Positions 1 to 14,200 of a DNA stretch of 64,000 nucleotides are shown here, piece after piece. Under the pieces are notes generated by a model. That model was not told the origin of the DNA. It did no database searches and saw only the letters and a list, made by a program, of their open reading frames with translations. Source of the DNA: Montifringilla adamsi (Eukaryota; Chordata; Aves; Passeriformes; Passeridae); the NCBI GenBank assembly GCA_017590115.1, contig JAGGNK010008670.1, forward strand, positions 5,575,677 through 5,639,676, given 5' to 3'. The translations under genes and the position numbers were made by a program. Numbering within the stretch: position 1 is the first letter of the stretch; every line of letters begins with the position of its first letter.

Positions 1-182
1 GAGTACTGTGAACACCAGATTTACTGCTGGGTGGGCGGGCCCTGGAGCAGATTGCACAGGCAGCTTCTTTCCCAGAGGAGATACCCAAGAAGCTCCTGAG
101 CTGCTTCATCTGACACGGCTTTGGGCAGGTTGGGCTGGGTGCTCTCCAGAGATCCTCTCAGCCTGAGCTGTGATTCTGTATC
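1..182 (+). mobile_element. CR1-like LINE 3' fragment (degenerate)
   Basis: The stretch around 128-182 reads like the usual 3' end of avian CR1 elements: a 'GGGCTGGGTGCTCTCCAGAG' core, a shortened 'CAGCCT' segment and then 'TGTGATTCTGT', which resembles the CR1 terminal repeat. The upstream 120 bases are consistent with the same element but are more diverged. The 5' side runs off the window. No reverse-transcriptase frame remains. The call rests on recalled consensus. Confidence 0.5.
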
Positions 183-2044
183 AGGGACCACAGTTTTGAA
201 TAAAATCAGCCTGACAGCTGTTTTTTTGCTGACACAGGTATTAAGATGAAGTAGCAGTTTAAGTGAGCTCTGGATGGCCTAAAAGCACCTGGGAACTGTG
301 ACACAAAGTCAGAAAGCCCCAGAGCTGTTAGACCTTAAAATGTTCTCCCTTACAGCCCGGCTGGTCAGTGCACACTGTATGCAACACTTGTGGAAAAGGT
401 CTGTGGTATTGGAAGGGAAGCAAATTACTGGATTAAATACAAGAAGCATGACCTGAACTGCAGTTTTTTCCACAGTTAAATTCTGACCCAAAACATTAAT
501 CAACAGAATGAGATGTTCATTTTAACTAAAACTCGGCTTTTTTTTTTCTTTTCTTTTGAATCAACTATTATATTGTGTTATTTGAATCAACTGTTATTAT
601 CGGCTATGCTGTATGATTAATTTCCTGACCTTCACTCTTGATCCATAGTTTCAGGACTTCAGTCTTTGTTAGAGCAAAGAAGGAGGTGCTTTGTGTGTTG
701 GTGGTATGCAGCCATTTAAATTAAAACAGGGGGGAGCTTCTGTGACACCTGTTGTAATTGGCAGTGGAAGAAGTGACTGATTCACCTGATTTAACATGTC
801 CATCTAATGCAATTACAACAATGGAAAGTATTCATTTGTGTCCCAATCTAAAGGATAAAAATAGCAGTAATTGTCAGAATGGGAAGAAGCAGTGAATGTT
901 TTGTGTGCTTTACTTTAAAGGGAGAATTGGATGGATGAAGTGTGGGTACTTATGTTGTTACAGCCTGTACACTGCAGGCATTAAAGAAGATTTTTCACAC
1001 AGTGCTGTGCAATGAGGAAGATGACAGGATCAAATCCAATTTTAGGGTTTTCATTAAGTGGTTCCTGACATGTGAGAAATACATTAGTCAGTTCTCTGAC
1101 ATACTCTCCAACTCTTAATGATATTGGTTTTTTCCCTTACTTTAAGGAATGGTCTTGAGAGTTCATAAGCAGTTTTTGAGAGTGCTGAAGGAGGCACAGC
1201 ATCATCTAGTCAGAGTCATCACTTGGGTTTTCTGAAATATGGGATTGCCTGTGTATCCATATATATCAGTTGTGCATGTCAGGATCTGCAGATACACAAA
1301 TGTTTACAGCTGCTTTGCTTAAGCTGGGTCTGATAGTCCAGCAAAGCTGAATTATTATGGCTGAGCTAATGCACTGGTATCCCAGTAAGTGGGTGTGATA
1401 AGAAGGCAGGTATCCTCATATTGGTTTTTACTTGCTAAACATGACTTTTACAATACCCAGTCTTCCAGCAGGACTCCAGTCACCTACTGCTTGTTCACTG
1501 AAGAATTAAATTGTTCAAATTATTGTTTCTTAGTCTCTTAAAAAAACTTCTAAAGGCTAATGGATAACCTGCATAGCAAATTGATGTGCATTTGGTACAC
1601 AGTTTATCTGGGAAGCTTTGCAAGTAAAGAAAAATCCTGTTTTGGACATTTATTGACTTTTTCATGTCGTTTTTCTGACAAGTTTAATGCTTAATTATTG
1701 CTTGTCACATGTTTAAAGAACAAATGTTGAGATTTAGAATTCCTGAACAGGAGAGATATTACTGCTCCTGTTTTCTGAGTTGTGCAGGGAAATGCACAGA
1801 GCTAAAATCCCAACTGTAAAGTTAGTTGAAGAGACACACACTGAATTCTAGGTTGGTTCATTTTGCCCACTGGAATATTCTGCTTTTCCTTTGCACTCCT
1901 TTTCATTTATTTGCTGAGTGAATGTAAAGACATCAGTGCATTTTAATGGAAATGACAATAATAATGTTTTGTGTGAATAATTAAATTATAATTTTTTCTT
2001 AAAATACAGATTTTCCAAAGCTATTTAGGCACAATCCTGAGTAA

Positions 2045-2140
2045 TGTGCTCTGGGGAGACCCTGCTTGAGTGGGGAGGTTGGACTAGATGACCATGGGTG
2101 GAACCTTTCCAGCCTCACAATTTCTGTCATTCTTTGAGGG
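2045..2140 (+). mobile_element. CR1 LINE 3' end fragment
   Basis: The sequence contains 'GAGGTTGGACTAGATGACC', the most characteristic motif of the 3' untranslated region of avian CR1 retrotransposons. A 'CCTTTCCAGCCT' segment and a decayed 'TTCTGTCATTCT' tail follow, matching the expected order. It is a 5'-truncated insertion of about 100 bases, which is normal for CR1. The orientation is plus because the terminal repeat lies at the right end. Confidence 0.8.
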
Positions 2141-2345
2141 TAAATGAGTTGTAAGAGATGTCCTCATAACACAGATATCATTGCAAATTTACTGGTTTTA
2201 GCTTACTCAAAATATTTATAGAGGAGAGTGGTTTAATATTTTAGTAATTATTATAATAGAAATTGCCTCAAACTCAAACATGTTCTGTATCTGTCATTTG
2301 TGACACTGCATTTAAACTCTTTTTGAAAGTCTTATCCTGCCAGGG

Positions 2346-2379
<34 letters not shown>
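2346..2379 (+). repeat. Poly-A homopolymer run (34 A)
   Basis: There are 34 uninterrupted A residues, followed by G, A-rich sequence and 'GAATAAAG'. No processed gene or SINE body is recognised upstream, so this is annotated only as a homopolymer. Its length in an assembly is unreliable. Confidence 0.9.
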
Positions 2380-2381
<2 letters not shown>

Positions 2382-5028
2382 AAAAAGAATAAAGCAGAGG
2401 GAGTAAAAGAGTAAAAGAAATGAATGTTTAAATAAATCCCCACAAAACATCAAGATACAGACCTGAGGCACGGGACTAGATTTTGATGTGAACATGTTTC
2501 TGTTCCAAATATGAAAACATGGATTTCCCTTTAGCTAAAAGCTGATGCATTTTTTTCATATATCTACTTTTAAATAAAGTAAAATAAAGTCTTTGGCCTT
2601 AAATTTCAGTGATGAAGAGGATGGTTTATTTTTAACTTCTACTGAACTGCATTAGTAGAATTTACCAAGCAATATTTGTTATGATTTAAGGCTTGAAGGA
2701 GCACTTCTGCAGCCGAATTACCTTCTTGTTCTAACTGTAATTGTGCCCATACATTGCATTTCTGACTGGGTGTAGGTGCTAATTTGAGTACTCATGCCTG
2801 TGGTGATTTGAGTGTGAGACCAATTAGAAGCACAAATGGGTAATTAGTGCTCCAGTATGTTTAGGCAGTGTACAGCAATCACACCTACTTCTGTTTCAGG
2901 TTCTCCCCTGGTGCTGTCCTTTGTCTCAGATGTAGAAGTCACTTCTGGAGGGAGTGTACTGGAGGAAATACATGTTGCAGTTTCTAATATTGCCTTCTGA
3001 TATTGCCTTCCCAATACTGCTAGATAATGATGCTCCAGTTGTGTGGAGTGCTTCCTAAAAAATGATGATGACTCTTCAGTCCATTGGTCTGATTGAGGCT
3101 GGTGGCTGTGCAACATCTTGCATGTGCAATTTGCAAAAACTAAGCTTTATTCAGTAAATTGTCCTCAACAAGAGACTGTGAATGTTCTAATTGCAGAGAC
3201 TGACTTGCTCATCCAGAAAAGTTCAGTTCTCAGGGCAACTCTGAACTTACTTGAGCTGAAGAGGGGAAGGAAATGCCTGACTCCTGTGGAAGGAAAGCTT
3301 CAGTTGTTTCAGAAATGTCAAGGCTGAGAATATCAGGCCAGTGACTTCTGTGCCCCATTGGTGGTGTGCTTTTCTTATGCTTGCATCAATCATTTTCTTT
3401 GAATTATCATCTGGTGTCTTTCATTTTTGTGTTGATAAAGAAAACAATAAGGCTCCCACTGTTAAATACTTGCTATAGATTACATCCTTCCTACCTTTTT
3501 TCAGTTCCTTTGTTACATTTTACCCATTTGCTGGAATTTTTAGTCTGGGGGCTTGCAGTTGGAACAATAGTCCAGCTGAGACTTTGTGTGCTTGAACAAC
3601 TGAGCTGTGAATGTACCTCATGTAGGGTATTCACACTGCTTATTTGGGATGAAAACTTATTTATGTGTGTGAGGGTACAGCAGCCAATTTTGCTTAGAAA
3701 ACAGGTATTATGTTATTGGATACTTCTTTTATTTTCATTATTACGATTTAAAAGATGCCCTTCAAAAACTTGTCCACATACTTTTGGGTTTGCTTAGATT
3801 TAATAAAAGAGTAGAGCTGGGTGTAGAGAATATCATTAATACTGGAAATCCTAGATAATTACTGGAAAACTTGATAATTAATGAATGCTTTTAAATGCAT
3901 TTACAGTTCAGTCATGGCAATGGTGCATGCTATGGCATGTCAGGGATGTGTTTTTCATATATTTGTACCAACATAGTATTGACAACTCAAGTTCTTTGCT
4001 TCCTCGCTGTAATCTTTGTTGCCCTTTACTACTTCAATTGAAAGACAACAAATTGGCTCCTTCAAATCTCTACACATTCTATCCAGGAAGCTAAATCAAA
4101 AGAATGTTAATTTTATACCTACAATTTTATTGCCTTCTGTTCAACTTTTTTTAAGGCAAAAATTCGTGCTTTAGAAGGGCTGAGGTGTTTAGCAGAAGTC
4201 CTTTTAGTTGGTCTGATATGTTCAAGCCTTTATGTACTCATTGGACAACTGGGGTGCATTTTATAAAAGCCCAAATACTGAAGAATGAAGTCTTATGCTC
4301 CAAACTGACATAAGATTAAACGCTCGTTCTTCCAAATCATGGCTGAAAAAACAACTGTGTTACATATAAAAAGTGTTTGCAAAGCTTGTTATTGTATTTA
4401 GTGAAAAATGAAAATGAGTAATGTCTTAGTCAACAAAGATTAATTCATGGAGTAAAAATTTTAGGAAGCACCTGCCATTTCTTTTTAGGATAAAAATAAG
4501 GAGAGGTTCCTAGAACTGCAGATACAGTTCAAAGTTCTGGGCATTTTAAAGTTTAGGCTTTTGCTGTTGACTTGAGAGTCAGAATTTTGTGGAATTTTCC
4601 ACCTCTGAATTGCTGCAAGGTCAAGTTAATAGAGATAAAAAATGTCACATCTGTGTAGCTGGTGCAACAGCATTTCAGAAAATGATTTGAAGTTGGGTAT
4701 TTGGGAATTAATTCAATTTGCCAATGCATGTCCACACATCCTTCTCCACTGTCATTACCTCTGCTTATACTATTTTCTCTGTTATCATACAGGGCCTGTC
4801 TTCCCTTTGGATTAGATACTATTTTCTGTGAAGATTTAGTAAAATCCCACTAAAATACAGAGGGAGCTCATTCTTTTCCCTTTGAAGAAGTTGTTGATAC
4901 ATACACTGCAACAGCTATATTTAGTTTTTATTTTTTAGTCTAATGCTCAAACACTGTTTTGTCTACAGCTGACTGATTTTTGATGCACACATTTTTCACC
5001 ATTAACAATGTAAAATATTTTGTACTGC

Positions 5029-5167
5029 ATCCACCCATCCACCCATCCACCCATCCATCCATCCATCCATCCATCCATCCATCGCAATGTAAAATATTTT
5101 GCACTGCATCCATCCATCTGTCCATCCATCCATCCATCCATCCATCCATCCATCCATCCATCCATCT
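5029..5167 (+). repeat. (CCAT)n microsatellite in two blocks
   Basis: There are two blocks of CCAT tetranucleotides, roughly 5029-5083 and 5107-5166. The first begins with CCAC/CCAT variants and the second contains one CTGT variant. Between them sits a second copy (5085-5109) of a 25-base segment that also lies just before the array (5006-5030), with one difference (T/C). The array has therefore been duplicated together with its left flank. The open frames here (Ile-His-Pro-Ser repeats, or Met-Asp-Gly-Trp on the other strand) are an artefact of the tetranucleotide. Confidence 0.95.
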
Positions 5168-8100
5168 CTTGGTGGGACCTGCAGTATTTACTTCAGGAAG
5201 GGTCAGTAATTTGTAAGACCTGGCTGAACCCTTTTGGATCTCATTAGCAGCCAGACTGCTGTCTAAATTAGCCTCTCCGAGCAAGCAAAATTCAAGCTGA
5301 ATTTCTCCCTTCCTTATTCTGCTTTCTTGTTTGTGTTTAAAACTTCTTCCTGTAACCATTAGGAAGACATGAGGGAGAGAAGGCTCATTTTAGCCTGTCA
5401 TTGTGAACATTTTGCTATTTATTGTCCCTTGCTTGATATTGATTGTAGACTAAGCCCCACAGTTGTTTGAAAGAGAATCTTCAGCTGGAAGTATGAGAAT
5501 TCTCTGTGGAACTGGCCAGCTTTCCCTGCTATTCCTTCTACCTTGACCTACATTTACTTTTATGTTCAATTACTATTATTTTTTGAGAAATAATACTATT
5601 CATACTATCCTAGAGGTGAACTTCTGTCCAAATACACATATTTATTATTAAAGATAATTTTTGTATAGTTAAATGTTTTTTTTCTAATGCGAGAGCAGTA
5701 ATTCTTTTATAATCTCAGTGAAACTTGTATTTTACACTTCTGCAGAAAATATCTCTGGGTTTTTTTTGTAAATTGTATGTTTGTATTAGAGATGCTGAAC
5801 TCAGGTGTTGGAGGAAAGGGAATGTTAAAACTGGTAGTGGTGCTGTGCTGGTGCAAGATAAACTCAATCCCTTGCTTTAGGAAGGAGTAGCTGTAATCTC
5901 GGATTTTGGGCAGTGTTTGTACACTTTGCCATGTTCCTGTTTAGCCACTGGAACTGGTTTTTATCTGTTAACTATTTATTTAGAGCCCTGCTTGTTTATG
6001 AGAAGGACGTACATGTGGTCCCTTGACCACATAAGGAGTAGTGATGGTTTTAGTCTGTAACAATTTTGATGTATGAGAAACATTCCATATCTCCTAGGAA
6101 TGAAAAAAAATTCAGCAGCATTTAATATTTTCTGTTAATTAATAATTGTGTTAACTAATAAGTGCAGAGTGAATGCTTCAGTGTCTTCTGAGTGTGTGAA
6201 TTTTAGAACATATTGTCTGATGAAGATTTTTAAAAGACATCAAATGATGTCTGTATTAACTTATATTGTATGCAAGTCCTTTATATTTCAGTAACATCAC
6301 TTTGGAAAAAAACCCCAGAAAACATCAACTGTTTGGTAATTCATCCTAATAATGAGCACAGATAACATAGGAAAGTATTTTAGCATTGCACATTAGCACT
6401 TTATTGCTTGAAATCCTGCTTCAAAATCACACATAGATTTAGTGTGAGTAATACCAATATGTCACTATGCACAGTACTGCAAAACAATTAACAACTCCAG
6501 CTTTACTCAGTGAAGCTGCCAATTGAAAGCAACCTGAAAAGAATTTGGAAGTACCAAACATATTTATTGTTGTAATATAATTCAGTGTAGTTAATAATTT
6601 TAGGAGTACAGTGGAGTTCTTGCCTAAGTATCAACCACAGAGTAATTACATACACATGGAGCACCACATAAAGATATTTAACTCAAGGTTTTGAAATATG
6701 ATTAGCAAATCAGTATCATTTTCAGAAAATAATTTATGTCCTTATTTAATTGAAGATTAAAATACTTTAAAAAAAAAGATTATTTGAAATATTTTAGGCT
6801 AAACAACACACTTTCAGTTGTGGTTTTAGTATCTTGACCTGAGAATGTTAATTTGAACATCTCTTCAGTAAGCCCTAAGCAGGTGTAAAGTGGCTGTAGT
6901 AAAATTTTGGTAGTTTACAGTAATAAATGATCTGATCCTGTGGCTGTGAACATACATTCAGGTTATATGGGTCTTCCAACACAAGATAGTACAGTAATAC
7001 CTGGAAAAGAAGCATTAGCTGTCTTAGTGCATAATAGAATGTTTGTATTTGGGGCCAGATGCTCAGCAAGAGTTATCTTTTAAATTTATGTGCCATTGAG
7101 TCCTTCTGAAGTAAGCAAGGGACAATAAATTATTGAGAGACTTTGGGTTGAAATTCTGAGAGCCTGACAGCCTCTCAATAGGAGAACAGAGGGAAAAAAT
7201 CTTCTTACGCGGTAAATTAGGAAAACATTTCTTATGTGACATGTTAGAAACCGTAGGTGTTACAGGGAGGTTATGTAATCTTATTTTTATTTATTTATTT
7301 AAAGAAAAGTTCCTTCTGAATGGAACACATGGCAAACAGGAAGGTGACTATTACACTATTTAAGGTAGGTCTGGGTGATTTGTCTTTGAAGTAAAATGAA
7401 TTGGAAACTTGCACTGCTTTTGAAATCTTGAATTCCTTTCCTGCAGGTGCTTACCATTGTAAAAGTTTGACAGCAATTTCTACCATCGTTACTTGAATAA
7501 AATGCTTTTAAGAGAGCTTTTAGATTAGACTTTGAACTGGAAAAGGCTTAAATATATAGAAAAGTCTCCATTGTCAGTATGTTTTCTATTAGCCAGCCAG
7601 TCAAATAACTAAGCTTGACTCAGCTCTGGGCTTTACTTAAAAACTCATTCATATGATTCTAGAAGGTGAAAATCCATTTATTTTAATACAGGTTCTAGCT
7701 GCAGATCCAGATTCTGTACTGGAAATTCATTGGGTCTTGATTGTCATTGGTACTTCTGAATTAATTTTACTAGTATTTTGCATTTCAAACAAATCCATTA
7801 CCTCCAGGTTATTAGTTGTGGGTGTGTTCCATATAGATTGGCTTCATGTGCCAAACTGTGGAAATCCTCTGGTGTAGCTTTCACTGTTCTTTTAAAATTT
7901 ATACAGACAGGAAGCACCACAGCTGGAAGTATCCTTGGTGTAGAACTTCATGGAGCAACACTTGAGCTAATGAGGGGTTTGTATTTATAGAAGTTGCTCT
8001 AAAGAGGCACTCAGAGTTTCAGAAATTAGTCTTAATTATTTCAGACTCTTGATTATTCAATGGACCATGTGCTTTTCTGATCTGAGGAAATTTCCAGGCT

Positions 8101-11007
8101 GCCTGCTGCCAGCCCTGATTCAGGTAGTTGGTTGTTGCAAGTGTCAAGTTATCTGATCATAATAAAAATATATAATATATAATAATAACAGTAGAAATAG
8201 TTTCTGCTGCAGGGAACGGAGGGGTTTCTGGCAGGTTGTGCAAAATTTGCCATCTGTGTATCTCAGTGTATTTATGGTTAAGAGATGGGTTAGAGAGGAT
8301 GCACTATAGAATCTCTTGCCTTGCAAGAACTCTTCCACATTAGTTACATCCTTCAGGAGCTGCCCTGGGTATGGAGTCAAATAACAGTTTCACTTTCTCC
8401 TTTGTCTCAATGAATTCCCTTTGGAAATACTTCAGGGGAAGCAGAACCTTTGTCTGCTGAGGTTCCTAATGTAAGTTCCATGCACACTGAATGTGGCCAA
8501 TACTTGTCAAAAACCCCCACAAATTTATTCCAAAAGCTCTGAGGAACATTGTGAAAGATGATTTTAAGAAGCTTTTGATCTAAGTGGAACGACTTCATAA
8601 TTAATCAACCCTTGGCATGAGATGTGTATCCTTCACAGAACACATTTTGAGTTGCAGCTTGAAAAATGTGATTCCATGCGGAGCCTAAAGAGCTCATTAA
8701 TATAAAGGACTTCAAGTAAAGGCTTGAAAAAAACCCACAACAATAATTGAGTTATATTGGTGGTTACTTAGAGAGATTTGTGTTGTGTTGATTTTCTAGG
8801 AACAGAAGAAAATTGTTTCATTTTATAATACAGTAACCAGAATATAGGAAACCAACACTTATTAGCACATTTCCAAGCAGTGGTAGAAAAACACCTTTCA
8901 TAGAGGAAACACACTTAAGCTAGAGGTTAACTAGCAAAGTTTGAAATATTTACTGACTTAGAGTAGGAGACAGGAAAGTATTGAATAAATGTAAAAGAAA
9001 GTATAATTAAACCAATTAATCTAAGGTAATACCTTATTCTGCTCAATAAGCTCTGATGAGAAAATTATTAAACAAATTTGCATATGTAGAAAAAATCTGA
9101 TTTTGACATTAAATTATATAGGTTTATAGATACATGAAGTTTCATCAATACAAGTCTAATACTATCTAATTATATGTACAACAGCATTCTGTAAGGAAGA
9201 TAAATAATACCCTGTAGCAAATTCGTATTAATATATTAAGTAATTTGGGTGATTGATTGTTTCAGGTTTCCTTTTTCTGTGTTTTCTCTGAGCCCATTAA
9301 CACTTCCCAGGAGTCAGTGCCGCTTTTTCAACTCCTACTTATAAGTAGGATTGGATTTTTGTGAGAAATGAATAAAGTAAGAGGCTGGGTTTTTTTAAAG
9401 AAATACTTTCCTTCAATTCTGTGTTTTCTAGCAAATCAGTGCAAGCATCAGTTCTTTTACATATATGTGTCCACTTATTTAAATGTATTTATCATCTCAG
9501 CAGCTGGCTTCACTCAGCACTGGTGACTGTGACTGTCAGGAAAGTAATGGAATGTATTTCAATATTCCTCAATATTCCCTCTCTGTACTTCATTCTGAGC
9601 TACAATTTCAGTTTATTTTTAGAGATAATCAGGACTCTGAATTGCTTAACAAGATTAAACTGAAATTGAAGAAAATTTAATTTTAATTAAAATAGAGTTG
9701 TAGCAAAGCAATAGCTCACACTTTTTCATGTAGTAGATTTTTGCTTGTTACACAGCATTAAATTCCTTTGCCACATAATTATTGTATTGCTCTTTGTGCA
9801 AAAGCCACAAGTGAAGTAAAAGCATGGTAGAAAAGATCAACTCTACTTACAGCCTAAAATAGTATTTTTGCCCTCTGGTCTGTTATTACTTAAATATTAG
9901 GCTTGTTTACTGCAGTTGAAGTGCAGGCAGTGAAATTGGTATCCCGATATCAGCCTGATGTTGTGTAAAGGAGCACTTGAATTTTTCCCTTATAATGAGA
10001 AGTGATGGACAACTCAACTGCAAAGCCACTTCTGTCTCCCTGGCTGAAGTGCCCTTATGCACCAGGTTTGAGAATGAGTGTTGACTGCATGGGAAAATCA
10101 TATTTGATCTTTGAGTGCCTTTAAATATTTGTTTCTGAGCAGAAAACAGATACGTGAGGGCAAATTTCAACTTTCTTACAGCACTATTGATAGGAAATAC
10201 TTTATTATAAAGCTGCAAATGCTAGTTTGCAGTCTTGCATGAAATACAGTACCTGTGACAATAAAGAATGGTGCTACATGGTGTAGAGGCAGTCACAACA
10301 TGAATCATCTGTCACTTCAGCAAAACAGTGCCAATTGAATTTACAAATGTGGCATCTATTTATTTCTACCAGCCCTGAGAAGGAGACGAAATGAAATGGA
10401 AGTGATGATTACTTGTGACACGTTCCTTTTATGAAAATAACTTCTTTAACTCATGTTGTTGCAACAGACCATGTGTTCTTTTTATTTGTGTTTCTTTCAG
10501 TGAACCGTATTTCTGTATATTTACTGGGGCTTTTACCTTTCAATATGATGGAGTTGTGAGCATCTGCTACCTGCAGTAGAGCTGTGGTGGTGGCTCACCA
10601 GATTTGTGTGTCCTTGAGTAACTTCAAGGAAAAAGAACTATGGAACTGAATTGTGGCAGTAAATAGAATCAGAACATAAACAACACTTAGGGCTACATTA
10701 TCAAACATGTTTTGATACAAGTGCTGAATGAACTTTCCAGTAATGATTAAGTGATGTAGGAGGGTGATGCTGTGCCTTTCTCCTTGCAAAAAAATCTTGG
10801 TGAGGTTTGTGTTAATACAACAGCACATCAGAGCTGTGCTGCCAGGTGAGATTGGTGTGCCCAGACTGTGCTCTCCAGAAACACACCACTGGCAGCTGAG
10901 GGCTCTCTGGTTCACGTGGTGTGTGTGTGTGAGCACACCTGTGTGTTTGCAGGCCATAATAGTCTGTGGAGGCTCTGTGCCATCACTCTGTCCTAGTTCA
11001 CAGTCAC

Positions 11008-11230
11008 AGGACCAGGTAAGATGGAAGAGACCTCCAGCATCATGGAGTCCAACCTTTGACCACCCACCAGGACCATTCACCACAGTGTCAACTAAACCAG
11101 GGCACTGAATGCCACTTCCAGTCAATTCTTGGACACCTCCAGGGATGGTGACCCCACCATCCCCATGGGCAGCCCCTTCCAGGGTCTGACCACCCTTTCA
11201 GTGAAGAAATTCCTCCTGATGTCCAACTAA
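11008..11230 (-). mobile_element. CR1 LINE 3' fragment, antisense
   Basis: Read on the minus strand this is the conserved 3' region of avian CR1. On the plus strand the landmarks appear in reverse order: a 'GGAAGAGACCTCC' block, 'GGAGTCCAACC', 'CACCTCCAGGGATGGTGACC', 'CTGACCACCCTTTCAGTGAA' and 'AATTCCTCCTGATGTCCAAC'. These are the hallmark segments of the element, in the right order and spacing. It is about 220 bases, 5'-truncated and without coding capacity. The open frames on both strands here (about 10595-11125 minus and 10764-11108 plus) partly run through it and are not genes. Confidence 0.9.
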
Positions 11231-14200
11231 TAATTGAACCAGAAGCCTGTATGAGATGATTTTACCATAATATCCAGGCACACACACAAATTATGAGTCC
11301 CAAATATTTCGACAATTCAGGTCTATGTCTGTACATCTAACTTCAGACATGTCAAGTCTTCTTGGTAGCTGTGCATGCTGTGGATCTTTGAAACCTTGAG
11401 ATCCCATTCTTCAGAGACAGATGTAGTCCTTGGGGATATCAGAGGAGAATAAATTTCAATAGTAAGCTGTTGAAAGGGAGGATGTTTATTAGAACTGTCC
11501 ATATGTATGAAGTTGTCAAGATGCCACCACTGCAAATATCTGTAACTTTGATGAATAAATGAAACAAGGAATGTTGTGCTTGTTACTAACCTTCAGAATA
11601 AGCTGGCCCTCTTCTTGGTAGAGTATTTTGCACATAGTTTGATTTGTGTATCTTCCATGGGCCTGCATGTTTTTAAAGAAGTGCCAGGTCCTCTGCAGCT
11701 TCAGCTTGTGAAAACAATTTACTTGCTGCAAGCTCTTTGCTAGTACTTATTGTATTTCAGTAGCACAGATTTTATAACAGCCAACAAAAGTAGAGGAGAG
11801 TTGTGTTCAGTGGTTTAGCTCAGGTGCAGTTGCTATGAAGGGCAAGATTTGCATAGGCATTTCTGTCCTTGTAGATTTTATGTTGTTCTAGGTATCATTT
11901 AAATTTCTTTAAACTTCAGCGTAATGGTCAAAATGAAACCATTGATTTCTTCTCCACTGCTCTTTTGGGATTCTTCTGACCTATGCTCCCTGTAGAAATA
12001 GGAAAAAAATAGGGGAATGGATTTCCTGCTGTGGCTGTGACCTGGGTGAGCTCTGCACATTTAACACTGTGGGAAGGAACAAAGGATGGCTCTGTGTCCT
12101 TCTGATCCTGTGGCAAGACCTGAGCTGGGACGGGAATGTTCTTTGGGGGAGCTGTAGAGAGTTTTTTATTCTTCTTAAAAGGAGAAGGGACTTAGGTGAG
12201 TCAGGGTAACATTTGTGTTCATTATAAACTATGCTTTGGGCCTGCCTAGAGAATGGGAAAAATCTATGGAACTTCTCTGCTAATATTTTGCTTCTGAAAT
12301 GTAATATTTCTGCAAAATAGCACATGTAGAAGCAGAAAAAAATTAGAACGTGATGCCTGTTTTTCAATATTTTGGTTTCGGTCCATAAAGTTCCTGTTGT
12401 TTTCCATGTTCATTTTTCATTGTTATAGCACTCTATTTTTATTTTGCCTTTCCATGTTCTTTATTCTGTTATAGCATTTGGTCTTTTGCAGGTCATTCTT
12501 TGTTTAAAAACCTGATATCCCAAACACCACTAGCAGGTTCCTTCTGCATTATTCTATATATGAATATAAGCTATCAAAAATATTGATTTCCCACCAGAAA
12601 AAAACCTTGGCGACACTTTTAAAATTAGTTTAAAATAACAATTCAAATTACAATATACTTATTTTCTGCTGAATTTTACTAGCTATAATTTGCAATAATC
12701 TCCACTGTGTTTGTGGAAATGTTGTTCTTACTATTTAATTTGAAAAATAATCCTAAGTAGCATATTTTAAAAATGCGTGGAGGAATATATGTTTATCACT
12801 GATTCATTTAAAACATGGCCTGAAATCCAATATTCTGAAATGCTGCTGCTGCTCTACTTCTTCAACAAGGATTTATTTCTTTCAAGCGTCACCTTATCTT
12901 CTGTTTTCTTACAAATTTTCTTTGCTTCTGATCTTCCTGACTCAAATTGTCCTTGAATTTCAGGGAGTTTAAGCTAAACGTTAACCAGCTCCTCAACTCT
13001 GTTATTTGAACAAAATTAATTTTTCATGCTCATCTCAGGTTACACAAACTCGTTTGAGGATGCAAAGCTCCTTACAAGAGATGGTTCGGAAATCATTTAG
13101 GGCCAAGGGCTGCGTTTGGAGTTTGGAATGAATATTCACAGAAAATGTGCTGTTGTGCACAAAACAAGATCCAGTTCTCCTGGGTGTTTGTAATCGCCTT
13201 CTGAAGCCGAATCCAGCAGTAGCACGAGTCAGCATGAACATAATAAAACATTGCAAATACATGAGCAAGTTATTAAGTAAATTAAATACCAGTGTTCATA
13301 TCTCTGAGGAGCGCTGCAAATAGATTATGGTTTGTTTGTCTCTCTTCTGTAATCCAAGAAATAAACCAAGATGTGTTACAAGGATTTAGATAGATTCACA
13401 ATTTTAGGAATTTCTGAGCATAGCACTTTTTCCTCTCTGTACTATCAACAGGATTAATGGGGGTCTTGAGAACACCTGTATCTTCATTTCAGGAAACTGT
13501 CATTTGAGATTGATTTACCAGGTTATTTCTTTTTGTTCAGTAATTTTAATCAGATTATTACTGGTACATGACCACATATATCTACTTTATCTGATCTTGA
13601 GTGTTGAAAGATTAATAAAGATGAACTGAGGACTTTGAACACTTCCATTGCAATCTGGCTTTTTAAAACCACTGATTCTTCTCTGTATTTTTTGATTGGG
13701 TGAAAGCCCTTTAGAACAAAATAAAAGCAGATAGAGAGTATATTTTAACTTCTTGTATGCCTTTGATGCATATAGTCAGAATTTAATGTGAAAATTAGCA
13801 TCACTACAGTTCCAATTGCATGCTCTACCAAAACAAATCTAAATGATATTAACATATTTAGCATTGCTAGACATGCATTATTAGTACATTTATCTTCTTT
13901 TAAAAAATTTTTGACATTAATATCATGCAAGTAAAATTAATACTGCAGCTTCTTTAAACTGCTAAAAGAGCAGATGCATATTAATTATTTATCATTTTCA
14001 GCCAGAATATTAGAGGCTTTCTTTTCTTAAATGGTCTCCTTGAAGTATGCTATAATTCTTTAAAAAACTAGAGAAAAATTGTAATATGAAGATTTTTTTT
14101 TTTTTTTTTAATTTTTAAGAAGCTTTTGGATTGATGTGCATATCTAAGTGTCATCCTGTGTCTGGCCGTGACTTTGGGTCCTAGAGAACATGGGTATCCC

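Noticed and set aside
2346..2379. Poly-A run as the tail of a processed pseudogene
   Set aside because: No gene-like or SINE-like body and no polyadenylation signal was recognised upstream of the run.
4940..5359. Met-Asp-Gly-Trp repeat protein on the minus strand
   Set aside because: It is a direct translation of the CCAT tetranucleotide array, not a gene.
10595..11125. Minus-strand open frame of 176 codons
   Set aside because: It partly runs through the antisense CR1 fragment and has no known domain.
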